Source of the DNA: an uncultured Tateyamaria sp.
GTDB lineage: Bacteria > Pseudomonadota > Alphaproteobacteria > Rhodobacterales > Rhodobacteraceae
Reading direction: 5' to 3'
DNA length: 64,000 nucleotides
Assembly (NCBI RefSeq): GCF_947503415.1
Contig: NZ_CANNDS010000001.1
Span: forward strand, 1,646,501 to 1,710,500
Made by a program: the position numbers and the translations under genes. Shown piece after piece: positions 1-9,347 of this stretch (position 1 is its first letter; every line of letters begins with the position of its first letter). The notes beneath the pieces are model-generated. The model did not search any database. It had not been told where the DNA came from and worked only from the letters and a program-made list of their open reading frames with translations.

Positions 1-1633
1 GGTCGGAGATCAGTCGGGCGGTTGTGTGATCGGCGGACAGACCCAGACCGGCGGCCACCTCGCGCCCGGTGCCGGGCATGATTTGCATCAGCCCACGCGC
101 GCCGACGCCTGATTGCACGACTGGGTCAAATTCGGATTCGCGCCGCGCGATGGCGAGGGACATTTCAGGGGCCATGGGCAGGTCCGCATCAGCCAGCGGG
201 TGCAGGGGGTAGTAGGGCGCGTGGATCGTGATACCGCGCCGCGCCACGCGCTTGCCGATCATCACGGCGAGGTGCGGTTGGCCTGCGGCGATGGCGACCT
301 GACCCAAGCGGCCTGCGGCGTCGCGGTCGAGCGTTTCGGCCAGATGAGTCCAGAACCGTTCGGCGAGGCTGAGTTCGCCGGACGCTTGCAGGAGCAGGCC
401 CGCCTCGAAGAGGTCGCGGGCGGCGAGGGGATTGTAGGGCGAGGCGGGGAAAGACTCTGAGCCGTCAAGAAGCGGGTCCATGGGAAGGTTCCCGCGTTCG
501 GCGGCGAGAAGGCCGTAGAATGAGGTTTGGTATTGCGCCCCTTCGGCGTAGGCGGCTTGGGCTGCCTCTGGTTGGTCCATCGCCTCGTGTGTGCGCCCGA
601 TCCAGTAGCCTGCGCGCCCGCGCGAAATGGGCGAGCGGGTGGCGTTTCTATGGTTTGTGAAGTGGCCAAGGGCGACTTCGGGGTCATCCATCAGGCGCAG
701 GGCAATGTAGCCCGCGAGCCATTCGAGGTCGGCATAAGCGGACCCTTCGGTCAGGAAGTGGCGGGCGGCGAGCTGGTAGGCTTGGGGCGGGTTGCCGTCG
801 CGCATTTCATCGCGGGCCAGCGCCCGGCGGCGGTTGGCCCATGCGTCCGCGCGCCCGAGTTTCTCGGCAGAGCGTGAGCGGTCCATGAGCAGAGCCTTGG
901 CATCGGCCCAGCGGCCCTTGCGCACCCGCCATTCGAACCGGGCGTGGGCGAGGCCAGGGTCGTCCTGCAGCGCGTCGGGGATGGCGTCGATCATTGCGTC
1001 AACGTTGTTCGAGAGCGCGCGCAGGGCGATGCGCGCATTTGCGAGCGCAACGTGAGCGTCATCCACCAGACCCAACATGCGCCGTGCGCTTGTGGTGTCG
1101 CCAGACCACAAAAGCGCGTCCAGCCGGGCGGTGTGGTGCGGTTTGAGAAGGTCGGCGTGGGCCTCCAGATACTGAGCCTGTGTCAGCGCGCCCATGGGGA
1201 GCGTGCGCCAGGCGAGGACAAGGGAGGCCTCTGCCTCGCCCATCCGGTCGGCACGTATCAGCGCCGCGGCGTGGGCAAGGATGCCTTCGGGTGTTTGGGG
1301 GCCCGTTTCCGCGAAAAAGGACAGAATGTCGGCGTCGGGGCGGTCGATCACCGCCTCTTCTGAACGGCTGCGCAGCAGCGCCTCGCCCGGCCAGTCGGGG
1401 CGGCGGTCGAGGAACGCGGTAACTTGGGCATAGGTACCCCGTCCGGCACGCAGGCGTTGCCATTCAATGACGTCGGCGGCGACGGGGCCATCACGCGCGG
1501 CAAGGGTGGCGGCGCTATCCCAATTGCCGTTTCTCAGCGCGTCCATCGCCCAGCCGAGTGGGCGCGGCCGTTCCGCAGATGCGGCCACAGCGAGTGTAAA
1601 AAACAAGGTCAGGGCAAGGGCAATTGGGCGCAT
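1..1633 (-). CDS. Soluble lytic murein transglycosylase, Slt type (3' end outside window)
   Basis: The frame stays open from ATG at 1633 to the window edge, about 544 codons. It starts with a signal peptide (MRPIALALTLFFTLAVAASA), so the product is periplasmic. A long alpha-helical superhelix-type region follows. Near the window edge lies the lysozyme-like catalytic domain, with ARRESEFDP (the Glu of RRESE is the expected catalytic acid) and GLMQIMPGTG. The family cleaves the MurNAc-GlcNAc bond of peptidoglycan with 1,6-anhydro product formation. It is divergent from dapA, with 139 bp between the starts. The C-terminus is missing only because the window ends. Confidence 0.9.
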   Translation of the reverse strand, partial: MRPIALALTLFFTLAVAASAERPRPLGWAMDALRNGNWDSAATLAARDGPVAADVIEWQRLRAGRGTYAQVTAFLDRRPDWPGEALLRSRSEEAVIDRPDADILSFFAETGPQTPEGILAHAAALIRADRMGEAEASLVLAWRTLPMGALTQAQYLEAHADLLKPHHTARLDALLWSGDTTSARRMLGLVDDAHVALANARIALRALSNNVDAMIDAIPDALQDDPGLAHARFEWRVRKGRWADAKALLMDRSRSAEKLGRADAWANRRRALARDEMRDGNPPQAYQLAARHFLTEGSAYADLEWLAGYIALRLMDDPEVALGHFTNHRNATRSPISRGRAGYWIGRTHEAMDQPEAAQAAYAEGAQYQTSFYGLLAAERGNLPMDPLLDGSESFPASPYNPLAARDLFEAGLLLQASGELSLAERFWTHLAETLDRDAAGRLGQVAIAAGQPHLAVMIGKRVARRGITIHAPYYPLHPLADADLPMAPEMSLAIARRESEFDPVVQSGVGARGLMQIMPGTGREVAAGLGLSADHTTARLISD

Positions 1634-1772
1634 GATCTTGCATTTCCTGTCGTCGCGTGGCTAGAGCCTGTGAGCATATGTCTGACCCGCGAGGATTCAA
1701 CTCACGTTTCCGGGCATGTGCGCATTTCATCCCAGGCCCTCTGCCTGCCACACGTAAAAAAGGAGCGTGAGA

Positions 1773-2645
1773 ATGTTTAAAGGTTCTATGCCTGCCCTCG
1801 TCACGCCGTTTCGTAACGGCGCTTTGGATCTGGAAACCCTCAAGAAGCTGGTCGAGTGGCATATCGGCGAAGGATCACACGGGTTGGTGCCTGTGGGGAC
1901 CACGGGCGAAAGCCCGACCCTGAGCCATGAAGAACATGAGACGGTGATCGAGACGGTGGTCAAGGCTGCTGCGGGCCGGGTGCCTGTGATTGCCGGGGCC
2001 GGATCCAACAACACGGTTGAAGCGATCCGCTTTGTCGAGCATGCTGCGCGTGTAGGGGCCGATGCCGCTTTGGTTGTGACGCCCTATTACAACAAGCCCA
2101 CGCAACGCGGATTGATCGCTCATTATACCGCTCTGCATGATTGCGCCGACATTCCGATCTTCATCTACAACATTCCTGGCCGGTCCGTTATCGACATGAC
2201 GCCAGAGACGATGGGTGAGCTGGCAAAACTGCCGCGTATCGTCGGTGTGAAAGATGCCACCGGTGACATGGCCCGAGTGTGCGATACACGCATCACCTGT
2301 GGCGCCGACTTTATCCAGATGTGTGCCGAAGATGCGGTGGCGCATGGCTTTAATGCCGTAGGCGGCGTCGGCTGTATCTCTGTGACCGCCAATGTGGCGC
2401 CGAAGCTGCTGAGCCAGATGCAGGAAGCGTGCCTTGCGGGTGATTTCGCCACGGCACTAGACATCCAGACCAAGCTGATGCCGCTGCACAAGGCGATCTT
2501 TACCGAGCCGGGGTTGGTCGGGGCGAAATACGCCATGTCCCGTCTGGGTCTGTGTTCGGACGAGGTGCGGTTGCCCCTGACCGGTTTGGCGGATGAGACC
2601 AAGGCGTTGGTCGATGCAGGCCTCGAGCACGCCGGCTTGATATGA
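1773..2645 (+). CDS. dapA: 4-hydroxy-tetrahydrodipicolinate synthase
   Basis: 290 aa TIM-barrel enzyme that condenses pyruvate with aspartate semialdehyde in lysine/diaminopimelate synthesis. Visible residues include the Schiff-base Lys160 (VGVKDATGD), Tyr132 (IYNIPGR) and the TTGES loop (residues 43-47). I chose ATG 1773 because AAGGAG lies at 1759-1764 with normal spacing; GTG 1767 would add only two residues and sit too close to that site. The gene stands alone and converges on soeC, with a REP-like hairpin between them. Being next to a cell-wall hydrolase is common but proves no link. Confidence 0.96.
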   Translation: MFKGSMPALVTPFRNGALDLETLKKLVEWHIGEGSHGLVPVGTTGESPTLSHEEHETVIETVVKAAAGRVPVIAGAGSNNTVEAIRFVEHAARVGADAALVVTPYYNKPTQRGLIAHYTALHDCADIPIFIYNIPGRSVIDMTPETMGELAKLPRIVGVKDATGDMARVCDTRITCGADFIQMCAEDAVAHGFNAVGGVGCISVTANVAPKLLSQMQEACLAGDFATALDIQTKLMPLHKAIFTEPGLVGAKYAMSRLGLCSDEVRLPLTGLADETKALVDAGLEHAGLI

Positions 2646-2646
2646 G

Positions 2647-2672
2647 GCGGTGCGCGGAGACCGCGCACCCTA
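2647..2672. repeat. REP-like palindrome between dapA and soeC
   Basis: GGTGCGCGG, a three-base loop, CCGCGCACC, then CTAC. It has the same layout (GTAGGG head plus hairpin) as the REP elements near the transposase at 41394. It lies between convergent stops and could end transcription from both sides. Confidence 0.55.
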
Positions 2673-2674
2673 CG

Positions 2675-3547
2675 TCAGCGTTTGCCGTAGTAGAGGCCGA
2701 CCACGTGTTCGGCCTCTGCAAAGAACAGCCAGCGTGAGGCGAGAGCGCCACCCACGTGGCTGATCACGGCCAGCAGCGCCAGCCAATGAGTGAACGGCAG
2801 TGCCAGCAGCAGGACCGGCAGCACGACCATCAGAACAAACGAAATAATCCGCAGCTTCATGCTGTGTTTGCGGCCTACCACAAAAGCAAATTCGCGCAGC
2901 AGGTAGTTGGTGCCGGTATGTGGTGGTTCGAACGCGCGCACATCCCCCTTGGTGCCGAGACCTGTGGCCGTGGCAAGCGTGGTACCGGAGGATTTGAGCG
3001 CACCGTCACCCTGCATCCAGACGACCACCTGAATGACGCCGGAGATGGCGATGAGCGCCATGGCCCATTTGACCTGACTTGCCAGCAGCGCACCACCCGC
3101 GAGGCTGAAGCTGAGGAACATGGCGGGTGTCAGGGGGGAGTTCCAGCGCGGAATAGTCTTGAGCTGAGTGTAGATCATGGAGGTGGTAAACACGGTCAGC
3201 AGAGAGAAGATCGCGCCGATCAGGCCGAGGATGCCCCAGCGTTGACCGAAGAACACGAGGCCTGCGCCATAAAGCGCCATGGTGATCAGAGCAATCACAG
3301 CACAGACACCTTCGCGGCTGAGCCATGAGGAGCGCCACTGTGTGAACGCTTTCACGGCCCGCTCGGGGTGGCCGAGATGGAATGTGGACGAAATCAGACC
3401 ACCCACCGCGCAGAGATAGGCAATGATGAAGAACGCAAAGGCCGACCAGCCGGTGACCGCCGGGTAGCCGAGGCCGAGGAAGGTCAGCAGGCCAAAGCCG
3501 ATACCGCTGAAGACTGTGAAGAAGATCACTGAGGGGGCTGGATGCAT
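2675..3547 (-). CDS. soeC: Sulfite dehydrogenase membrane anchor SoeC (DmsC/NrfD-like)
   Basis: 290 aa, mostly membrane-embedded, with about eight hydrophobic helices of the DmsC type (starts MHPAPSVIFFTVFSGIGFG; contains STFHLGHPERA). The family anchors a molybdoenzyme to the inner membrane and hands electrons to quinone. The start at 3547 shares one base with the soeB stop (TGATG), which decides it over the Met ten codons upstream. It is the last gene of the xsc-to-soeC operon. By sequence alone it could be a DMSO reductase anchor; the operon argues for sulfite oxidation. Confidence 0.85.
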   Translation of the reverse strand: MHPAPSVIFFTVFSGIGFGLLTFLGLGYPAVTGWSAFAFFIIAYLCAVGGLISSTFHLGHPERAVKAFTQWRSSWLSREGVCAVIALITMALYGAGLVFFGQRWGILGLIGAIFSLLTVFTTSMIYTQLKTIPRWNSPLTPAMFLSFSLAGGALLASQVKWAMALIAISGVIQVVVWMQGDGALKSSGTTLATATGLGTKGDVRAFEPPHTGTNYLLREFAFVVGRKHSMKLRIISFVLMVVLPVLLLALPFTHWLALLAVISHVGGALASRWLFFAEAEHVVGLYYGKR

Positions 3548-4305
3548 CAGAGTTTCTCCAACGTCTTGTCGAGCCAACCGAGGAAGCCTTTGGCCTCTTG
3601 TGCGACGGGTTCGAGGTAGGGGGCGAGGATGTCGATGTCGCCAGCCCCTTCGGACAGTGTGTCCTTGGGCCGTGGCGGCAGGTACTTGTTGACGGGCTTG
3701 GTGCCCTGTTCTGGCATCAGGTCCATGCCGCCGCGTTCGGCGGTCAGTTTCGACACGTTGCTGTCTGGGTCCGCAAAATCACCGAAGTGGCGCGCGCCTG
3801 CGGGGCAGGTGCGCACGCAGGCCGGTTCGCGGTCTTCCTCGGGCAGGTTTTCGTTGTAGATCCGGTCAACACAAAGGGTGCATTTCTTCATCACCTTTTC
3901 GACCGCATCCATTTCGCGCGCGCCATAGGGGCAGGCCCAGGCGCACAGGCCGCAGCCGATGCAGTCGGATTCGTTGACCAGCACAATCCCGTCTTCGACC
4001 CGCTTGTAACTGGCCCCTGTCGGGCAGACAGTGACGCAGGGGGCGTCCTCGCAATGCAGGCAGGATTTGGGGAAGTGGATAAGTTGGGCTTCTCCCTGTG
4101 GCGGTTGGACCTCATAGCTGTGCACGCGGTTGAGGAACGTACCAGACGGGTCGCTGCCATAGGCATCCGTGTCCGCCAGCGGCGCACCGTAGTTTTCGGT
4201 GTTCCAGCCTTTGCACGAGATCACGCAGGCATGGCAGCCGACGCAAGTGTCCAAGTCGATGACGAGGCCGAGCTTTTTGGTGGTGGAGTGCGGGAGTGTG
4301 GTCAT
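3547..4305 (-). CDS. soeB: Sulfite dehydrogenase iron-sulfur subunit SoeB
   Basis: 252 aa ferredoxin-like electron-transfer subunit of the DMSO reductase superfamily. Four Cys-rich groups are visible: CVGCHACVISCK, CLHCEDAPCVTVCPTG, CIGCGLCAWACPYG and CTLCVDR...CVRTCP, enough for four [4Fe-4S] clusters. It has no signal peptide, so it should sit on the cytoplasmic face between SoeA and SoeC. Its start overlaps the preceding small gene (ATGA) and its stop overlaps soeC (TGATG), so translation is probably coupled across all three. Confidence 0.9.
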   Translation of the reverse strand: MTTLPHSTTKKLGLVIDLDTCVGCHACVISCKGWNTENYGAPLADTDAYGSDPSGTFLNRVHSYEVQPPQGEAQLIHFPKSCLHCEDAPCVTVCPTGASYKRVEDGIVLVNESDCIGCGLCAWACPYGAREMDAVEKVMKKCTLCVDRIYNENLPEEDREPACVRTCPAGARHFGDFADPDSNVSKLTAERGGMDLMPEQGTKPVNKYLPPRPKDTLSEGAGDIDILAPYLEPVAQEAKGFLGWLDKTLEKL

Positions 4306-4511
4306 GCGGTTGTCCTCACAGAGAGGGCAGGACTGGGGCGCTGCCCCAGACCCCGCGGTTTATTTGGCGAAATGAAGGGGGTCTCGTTGCTTTTCATGCC
4401 AATCGGTTCCGCTTTGGACGCGTCCCAATTGGCGATGAAGTAGACAAATGTTCCAACGGCGATGGCAACGAAAGCCGCGATGGCGAGGAGCGTGCGCTGG
4501 ATGCCCGTCAT
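4302..4511 (-). CDS. Small single-pass membrane protein encoded between soeA and soeB
   Basis: 69 aa. One hydrophobic segment spans residues 8-28, followed by a short hydrophilic tail. The start (4511) overlaps the soeA stop as ATGA and the stop overlaps the soeB start as ATGA, so it is embedded in the operon as a coupled gene rather than a spacer. I do not recognise a family. Residues 45-61 are encoded by a G/C-rich hairpin repeat that also occurs intergenically after hisD (32881), so the tail may be recently acquired. Likely roles are assembly or anchoring of the Soe complex; this is inference from position. Confidence 0.75.
   Translation of the reverse strand: MTGIQRTLLAIAAFVAIAVGTFVYFIANWDASKAEPIGMKSNETPFISPNKPRGLGQRPSPALSVRTTA
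4331..4377. repeat. Extragenic hairpin repeat (copy A) inside a coding region
   Basis: CTGGGGCGCTGCCCCAG hairpin followed by ACCCC..GG..TATTTGGCGAAATGAAG. The same order of blocks appears at 32881-32929 after hisD. Here it lies within the 3' part of the small gene between soeA and soeB. Confidence 0.6.
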
Positions 4512-7330
4512 TTGCCCACCTTCCAAGTGAGGGTCTTTGGGCCTTTGCCCACGGGCGATTTGATCGGCTTCATGGCTGGCTGAGATTCTGCAGGGGCATC
4601 TGCTTTTTCGATGCGCACCTTGAGGTCGAACCATGCGGCCTGCCCGGTGATCGGGTCGGAGTTGGCCCAGCGCAGCCCGTCGCCTTTGGGCGGCAGCAAT
4701 TCGTGGATCAGGTGGTTCAGCAGGAAGCCCTTGGTTGCCTCGGGCGCGTTTTCGTCGAGCGCCCAGGCCCCCTTGCGCTTACCGATCGCATTCCACGTCC
4801 AGACCGTGTTTTCGTTGAGCGCGGCCATTTCGAGCACAGGGACGGTGATTTCGCCGTGGGGCGATGTCACTTTGGCCCAGTCGCCATCTGCGAGGTTGTT
4901 TTCGCGCATCAGCTTGGTGGGCAGGTAGAGCGGGTTGTGCCCGTGCAACTGCCGGAGCCACGCGTTCTGGCTGCCCCAAGAGTGGTACATGGCCATGGGG
5001 CGCTGAGTGAGCGCGGTGATGGGGTAGTCGTCCACCTTGTTGTCGGGCGCGGGGTCGTACCAGATGGGCAGCGGGTCCATCGTGGCCTTGATCCGCTCGC
5101 GCAGGTGATCGGGCGGCTGTTGATCGCCATGTCCTTCGGCGGCGAGTTGGAAGCGGCGCATCGGTTCGACATAGAGCGAAAAGAGGTAGGGTTGCGGGCT
5201 GTCATAGAGGCCCATGCCCACGGCCCAGTCCTGATACGCGGCGTTCCAAGGTTTGTAGTAATTGGCGCCTTCGGGGATGTGTTCAACAAAGAAGCCGCCG
5301 TTTTCAATGTAGTTTTCCAACTGGCTCGCGTTCACGCCGCCCCGGCCCGATGTCAGCCCGTCCTCGCCCATGCGGAAGCCGGCAAGCGGGCCGATGCCCG
5401 GTTTGCGTTCGTGGTTGACGATGTAGTCTGCGTAATCGGCGTATTTCTGGCTGCCGTCTTCGTTGGTGAAACCGGGCAGGCCCAGTTTGCCGCCAAGTTC
5501 GCAGAGCACGGATTGGAAGCCGCGCACATCGCGGTCGGGCTCGATCACGGGCCAGCGGATGGCGTCTGCGGCGGCGTCGGCCTCGCAAATGGGCCGGTCG
5601 AGCAGGGAGATACAGTCGTGCCGTTCAAGATACGTGGTGTCGGGCAGGATCAGGTCGGCATAGGCAACCATCTCGGAGCTATACGCATCCGAATAGATTA
5701 TGCGCGGAATGACGTAGTCGCCATTGTCGTCCTTGTCCGTCAGCATTTCCATGACGCCACCGGTGTTCATCGACGAGTTCCACGACATGTTCGCCATGTA
5801 CATGAACAACGTGTCGATCTTGTACGGATCGCCCGCGTGGGCGTTCGAGATCACCATGTGCATCAGCCCGTGGGCGGACATGGGGTTTTCCCATGTGAAC
5901 GCTTTGTCGATGCGGGCGGGGGTGCCGTCGTCCTTGAGGGCCAGATCGTCGGGGCCGTGCACAAAGCCAAGATGTGGACCATCAAGCGGCTTGTCCGGTG
6001 TGGTGCCGCAATGCGGTTTCGGGTGGGCCGTGGCTGGTTTGGGGTACGGCGGTTTGAAGCGGAAGCCACCCGGAACCTCAACGCTGCCGAGCAGGATTTG
6101 CAGAACGTGCAGGGCGCGGCAGGTCTGGAAGCCGTTGGCGTGGGCCGAGATCCCGCGCATGGAGTGGAAGGAGACGGGGCGGCCTTGCATTGTCAGGTGA
6201 GTCTCACCCCGGAAATCGGTCCACGCGTGGTTGAGCTCGAATGCTTCTTCAAATGCCACGCGGGCAATCTCCGCGGCCAGTGTACGGATACGTTTGGCCG
6301 AGATGCCGACGCGGTCGGCCACGGCTTCGGGCGCGTATTCGTCGCTGAGGTAGCGTTCGGCCATGTGCTGCATGACCGTGCGGTGGCTGATGCCTGCATG
6401 GCGGTGCGTGGCCGTCAGGTCCGGTTTGACGCCCTTTTGGTCAAACGGGGTCAGTTTGCCCGTGGCGCGGTCCATCACCAGTTCCTTGCCATCGTCATCG
6501 CGCAAGAGCAGGCCGAATTCAGGAGATTTCTCGTCCCCGTTCACAAGGCAAGGCGCGTTGGTGTATTGCGCCAGATAGTTCACATCGATCTTGCCTGCTT
6601 TCATCAGGCAGTGGACCATCGACAGGATGAACAGGCCGTCGGTACCGGGTGTGATGCCGACCCAATCGTCAGCCACGGCATTGTAGCCGGTGCGGATCGG
6701 GTTCACGCCGATCACACGCGCGCCGCGTGCCTTGATCTTGCCAATCCCCATTTTGATCGGGTTGCTGTCGTGGTCTTCGGCCACGCCGAACAGCATGAAC
6801 AGCTTGGTGTGGTCCCAATCGGGCTGGCCGAATTCCCAGAACGCGCCGCCCATTGTGTAGATGCCAGCGGCCGCCATGTTGACGGAGCAGAAGCCGCCAT
6901 GGGCTGCGTAGTTGGGGGTGCCGAAGTTCTGGGCAAAGAAGCTGGTGAAAGATTGGGATTGGTCGCGGCCTGTAAAGAAGGCGAGCTTGCTGGGGTCGTC
7001 CTTGCGAATCGGGGCTAGCCAGTCGGTTGCGATTTGTAACGCCTCGTCCCATTCGATTTCTTCGAACTCGCCCGATCCGCGTTCGCCCACACGCTTGAGC
7101 GGCTTGCGCAGGCGCGAGGGCGCGTTGACCTGCATGATGCCAGCAGAGCCTTTGGCGCAGAGCACGCCCTGGTTTACCGGGTGGTCGCGGTTGCCTTCGA
7201 TATAAGCGACCTTGCCGTCTTTGAGGTGCACGTTGATCCCGCAGCGGCAGGCGCACATGTAGCAGGTCGTCTTGCGCACCTCGTCCGAGACTTTTGGCGA
7301 GAGGTCGAGGTCCGGTTGGTCCTTGGGCAT
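4508..7330 (-). CDS. soeA: Sulfite dehydrogenase molybdopterin subunit SoeA
   Basis: 940 aa catalytic subunit of the DMSO reductase superfamily. The N-terminus has a [4Fe-4S] motif C23-x2-C26-x3-C30-x27-C58 (CYMCACRCG...VLCAKG), then molybdopterin domains and the C-terminal dinucleotide-binding region (LTQRPMAMYHSWGSQNAW). There is no Tat signal, which fits a cytoplasm-facing SoeABC complex rather than a periplasmic DMSO reductase. In the operon it would oxidise the sulfite released by Xsc to sulfate. Its start shares one base with the ackA stop. Substrate is inferred from context; thiosulfate, polysulfide or DMSO enzymes belong to the same superfamily. Confidence 0.85.
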   Translation of the reverse strand: MPKDQPDLDLSPKVSDEVRKTTCYMCACRCGINVHLKDGKVAYIEGNRDHPVNQGVLCAKGSAGIMQVNAPSRLRKPLKRVGERGSGEFEEIEWDEALQIATDWLAPIRKDDPSKLAFFTGRDQSQSFTSFFAQNFGTPNYAAHGGFCSVNMAAAGIYTMGGAFWEFGQPDWDHTKLFMLFGVAEDHDSNPIKMGIGKIKARGARVIGVNPIRTGYNAVADDWVGITPGTDGLFILSMVHCLMKAGKIDVNYLAQYTNAPCLVNGDEKSPEFGLLLRDDDGKELVMDRATGKLTPFDQKGVKPDLTATHRHAGISHRTVMQHMAERYLSDEYAPEAVADRVGISAKRIRTLAAEIARVAFEEAFELNHAWTDFRGETHLTMQGRPVSFHSMRGISAHANGFQTCRALHVLQILLGSVEVPGGFRFKPPYPKPATAHPKPHCGTTPDKPLDGPHLGFVHGPDDLALKDDGTPARIDKAFTWENPMSAHGLMHMVISNAHAGDPYKIDTLFMYMANMSWNSSMNTGGVMEMLTDKDDNGDYVIPRIIYSDAYSSEMVAYADLILPDTTYLERHDCISLLDRPICEADAAADAIRWPVIEPDRDVRGFQSVLCELGGKLGLPGFTNEDGSQKYADYADYIVNHERKPGIGPLAGFRMGEDGLTSGRGGVNASQLENYIENGGFFVEHIPEGANYYKPWNAAYQDWAVGMGLYDSPQPYLFSLYVEPMRRFQLAAEGHGDQQPPDHLRERIKATMDPLPIWYDPAPDNKVDDYPITALTQRPMAMYHSWGSQNAWLRQLHGHNPLYLPTKLMRENNLADGDWAKVTSPHGEITVPVLEMAALNENTVWTWNAIGKRKGAWALDENAPEATKGFLLNHLIHELLPPKGDGLRWANSDPITGQAAWFDLKVRIEKADAPAESQPAMKPIKSPVGKGPKTLTWKVGK

Positions 7331-8397
7331 CAGGTGTCTCCTTGGATCAGGGCGAGGGCGTCGGTTGCGATCTGGCGTTCTTCGTCGGCTTTGACGACGT
7401 GGACGTCGACATCTCCGAACAGTTTGAGATGGTCCATGATACGGGTCCGAATGGGTTCTGCGTTTTCGCCAATGCCGCCGGTGAAGGCGACTGCGTCAAG
7501 ACCGCCCATCGCAACGACGGCAGAGCCTGCGTGGCGGGCGGCCCAGTAGCAGAAGTGGTCGACGGCGAGGTTTGCGGCATCAGTGTCGGCAGCCAGCAGA
7601 AGGCGCATGTCGTTGCTGCCGCCAAGGCCCTTGAGACCGCTTTCGTGGTTCAGCAAATGTGCAGCTTGGTCGTGCCCGTAGATTTCGGCAAGGCGCAGGA
7701 CGGCCATGCCGTCAATGGCGCCAGAGCGGGTGCCCATGGTCAGCCCATCGAGCGGGGAGTAGCCCATGGACGTGGCGACGGAGGTGCCGTTGTGAATCGC
7801 GCAGAGCGACGCGCCCGAGCCAAGGTGGAAGGCAAGCAGGCGTTTGGGCAAGGCGTCGCCAAATTGTGTGACGATCCAGGCGTAACTGAGGCCGTGGAAG
7901 CCGTAGCGACGGATGCCCATGCTGCGCGGCTCTTTAGGCAGGGCGTAAGTGGTGGCGACCTCGGGTTGGTTGGCGTGGAACGCCGTGCCGAAGCTTGCAT
8001 ATTGCGGCAGGCCGGGGGCGAGCGTTTGTAGCGCGCGGATGCCTGCGAGGTTGTTGGGGTTGTGCAGGGGGGCGAGGGGCGTGGCCGCCTCGATCCCTGC
8101 GAGCACGGTATCATCAACAGCGACGGGGTCCACCAGTGACGTGCCGCCATGAACCACGCGATGGGCGGCGGCGGTCAGCTTGTCTGGTGTGATCCCTTGC
8201 CGTGCTAGGCTTTCGAGGATGGTCGTCAGCGCCGCGTCATGATCCGGGGCGGAGACATTTTGGTCTTCGTCGCCCAAAGTCAGATGGGCCAATGCGCCGC
8301 CAATGCCGCTGACTTGTCCCGCCATCACTTCGCTCAGGTCGGGCTGAAACAGCGCCACTTTGATGGAGGACGAGCCTGCGTTGATGACCAGAATCAT
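7330..8397 (-). CDS. ackA: Acetate kinase
   Basis: 355 aa ASKHA-fold kinase converting acetyl-phosphate plus ADP to acetate plus ATP. Visible are the N-terminal phosphate loop NAGSSSIKV, the HRVVHGG motif, RRYGFHGLSY and the TGGIGENA adenosine loop. It is shorter than the usual roughly 400 aa, mainly through shorter connecting loops; all catalytic blocks are present. It overlaps pta by four bases (ATGA) and soeA by one, inside the sulfoacetaldehyde operon, so its acetyl-phosphate probably comes from Xsc. Confidence 0.93.
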   Translation of the reverse strand: MILVINAGSSSIKVALFQPDLSEVMAGQVSGIGGALAHLTLGDEDQNVSAPDHDAALTTILESLARQGITPDKLTAAAHRVVHGGTSLVDPVAVDDTVLAGIEAATPLAPLHNPNNLAGIRALQTLAPGLPQYASFGTAFHANQPEVATTYALPKEPRSMGIRRYGFHGLSYAWIVTQFGDALPKRLLAFHLGSGASLCAIHNGTSVATSMGYSPLDGLTMGTRSGAIDGMAVLRLAEIYGHDQAAHLLNHESGLKGLGGSNDMRLLLAADTDAANLAVDHFCYWAARHAGSAVVAMGGLDAVAFTGGIGENAEPIRTRIMDHLKLFGDVDVHVVKADEERQIATDALALIQGDT

Positions 8398-9323
8398 GCG
8401 GCGGCCATGATGGCCCCGAGGGCCACGGAAGACAGGCGCGCAGCCGGTGGGTCGGCGCGGCTGGTCAACAGGATTGGGACCTTGGCCCCCATAACGATGC
8501 CGCCTGCGCAGCCCCCGGCAAGATAGACGAAGGATTTGAACAGGCCGTTGCCCGATACGATGTCAGGTACAATGATCGCGTCTGCTTTGCCTGCCACGGG
8601 GTCGTCGGTCATCTTCTTGGTCGCGACGGATTTGGGCGACATGATCAGATCGAACGCCAGCGGACCGGAGAAATCGGCGTCGGCGATGTTCTCAAGCGCC
8701 CAATCACGCAGGTCGCGCGCTTCGATGGAGGAAGGCACGCTTTCGATAGGGCTTTCGGTCGCTGACAGGAACGCGACCTTAGGGCGTGCATTGCCCAGTC
8801 TATGGAGCAGTTTGACCACTTCGGCGGTCGCATCTTTGCGCGTGTCGAGGTTCGGGGTCACGTTCACAGCGGCGTCGGAGATCGTGATCGACCCGGTGCC
8901 GTCAGGCGTGGTGATGTGGAAGATATGGACAAAGCGGTGGCCGGTGCGCAGGCCTGCGTCGCGCGAGACAGCGGCGCGCATGAACGCATCGGTATGGAGT
9001 TGCCCTTTCATCAGGACATCCGCCCGACCCTCGCCACAAGCCAAAGCCGCAGCCATACCGGACGCGGCTTCGCCCTCGGCCTCGATCAACTCAAAGCCGG
9101 AGATGTCCCAGTCCAGCTTCTCTGCCTCCGCCTTGATCATGTGACGCTCACCCGTGAAGACGGGGATCATCATGTTGGCTTCGGTTGCTTCCTTGGCTGC
9201 CAGCATCGGCAAGGGGGCACCAGCGCGGGCGATTGCCACGCGGGGGCTGGCCGCCTGTTGCGCCATTTCGATGATGTGCGCGGGGGGGATAGCAGTGGCA
9301 TCGGACAGGAAGGATTGGGGCAC
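8394..9323 (-). CDS. pta: Phosphate acetyltransferase (short, Ptb-like form)
   Basis: 309 aa phosphate acetyl/butyryl transferase domain only; the long regulatory N-terminus of E. coli Pta is absent. Motifs include VLMKGQLHTDAFMRA, ITISDAAVNVTPNL and a C-terminal DAIIVPDIVSGNGLFKS. It would pass acetyl-phosphate from Xsc to CoA, giving acetyl-CoA. It lies directly after xsc and overlaps ackA (ATGA). A 65-bp gap with a stem-loop separates it from xsc, so it may be expressed below xsc. Confidence 0.9.
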   Translation of the reverse strand: MPQSFLSDATAIPPAHIIEMAQQAASPRVAIARAGAPLPMLAAKEATEANMMIPVFTGERHMIKAEAEKLDWDISGFELIEAEGEAASGMAAALACGEGRADVLMKGQLHTDAFMRAAVSRDAGLRTGHRFVHIFHITTPDGTGSITISDAAVNVTPNLDTRKDATAEVVKLLHRLGNARPKVAFLSATESPIESVPSSIEARDLRDWALENIADADFSGPLAFDLIMSPKSVATKKMTDDPVAGKADAIIVPDIVSGNGLFKSFVYLAGGCAGGIVMGAKVPILLTSRADPPAARLSSVALGAIMAAA

Positions 9324-9347
9324 GAAATACCTTTCGGAAACAAAAAT

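Noticed and set aside
4448..7018. Very long open frame (856 codons) on the plus strand opposite soeA
   Set aside because: It is the antisense shadow of a high-GC gene; the minus-strand protein has all molybdoenzyme motifs and the plus frame has none.
2675..7330. Periplasmic DMSO reductase DmsABC
   Set aside because: The catalytic subunit lacks a Tat signal and the genes are fused by overlaps to an xsc-pta-ackA operon, which favours sulfite oxidation.
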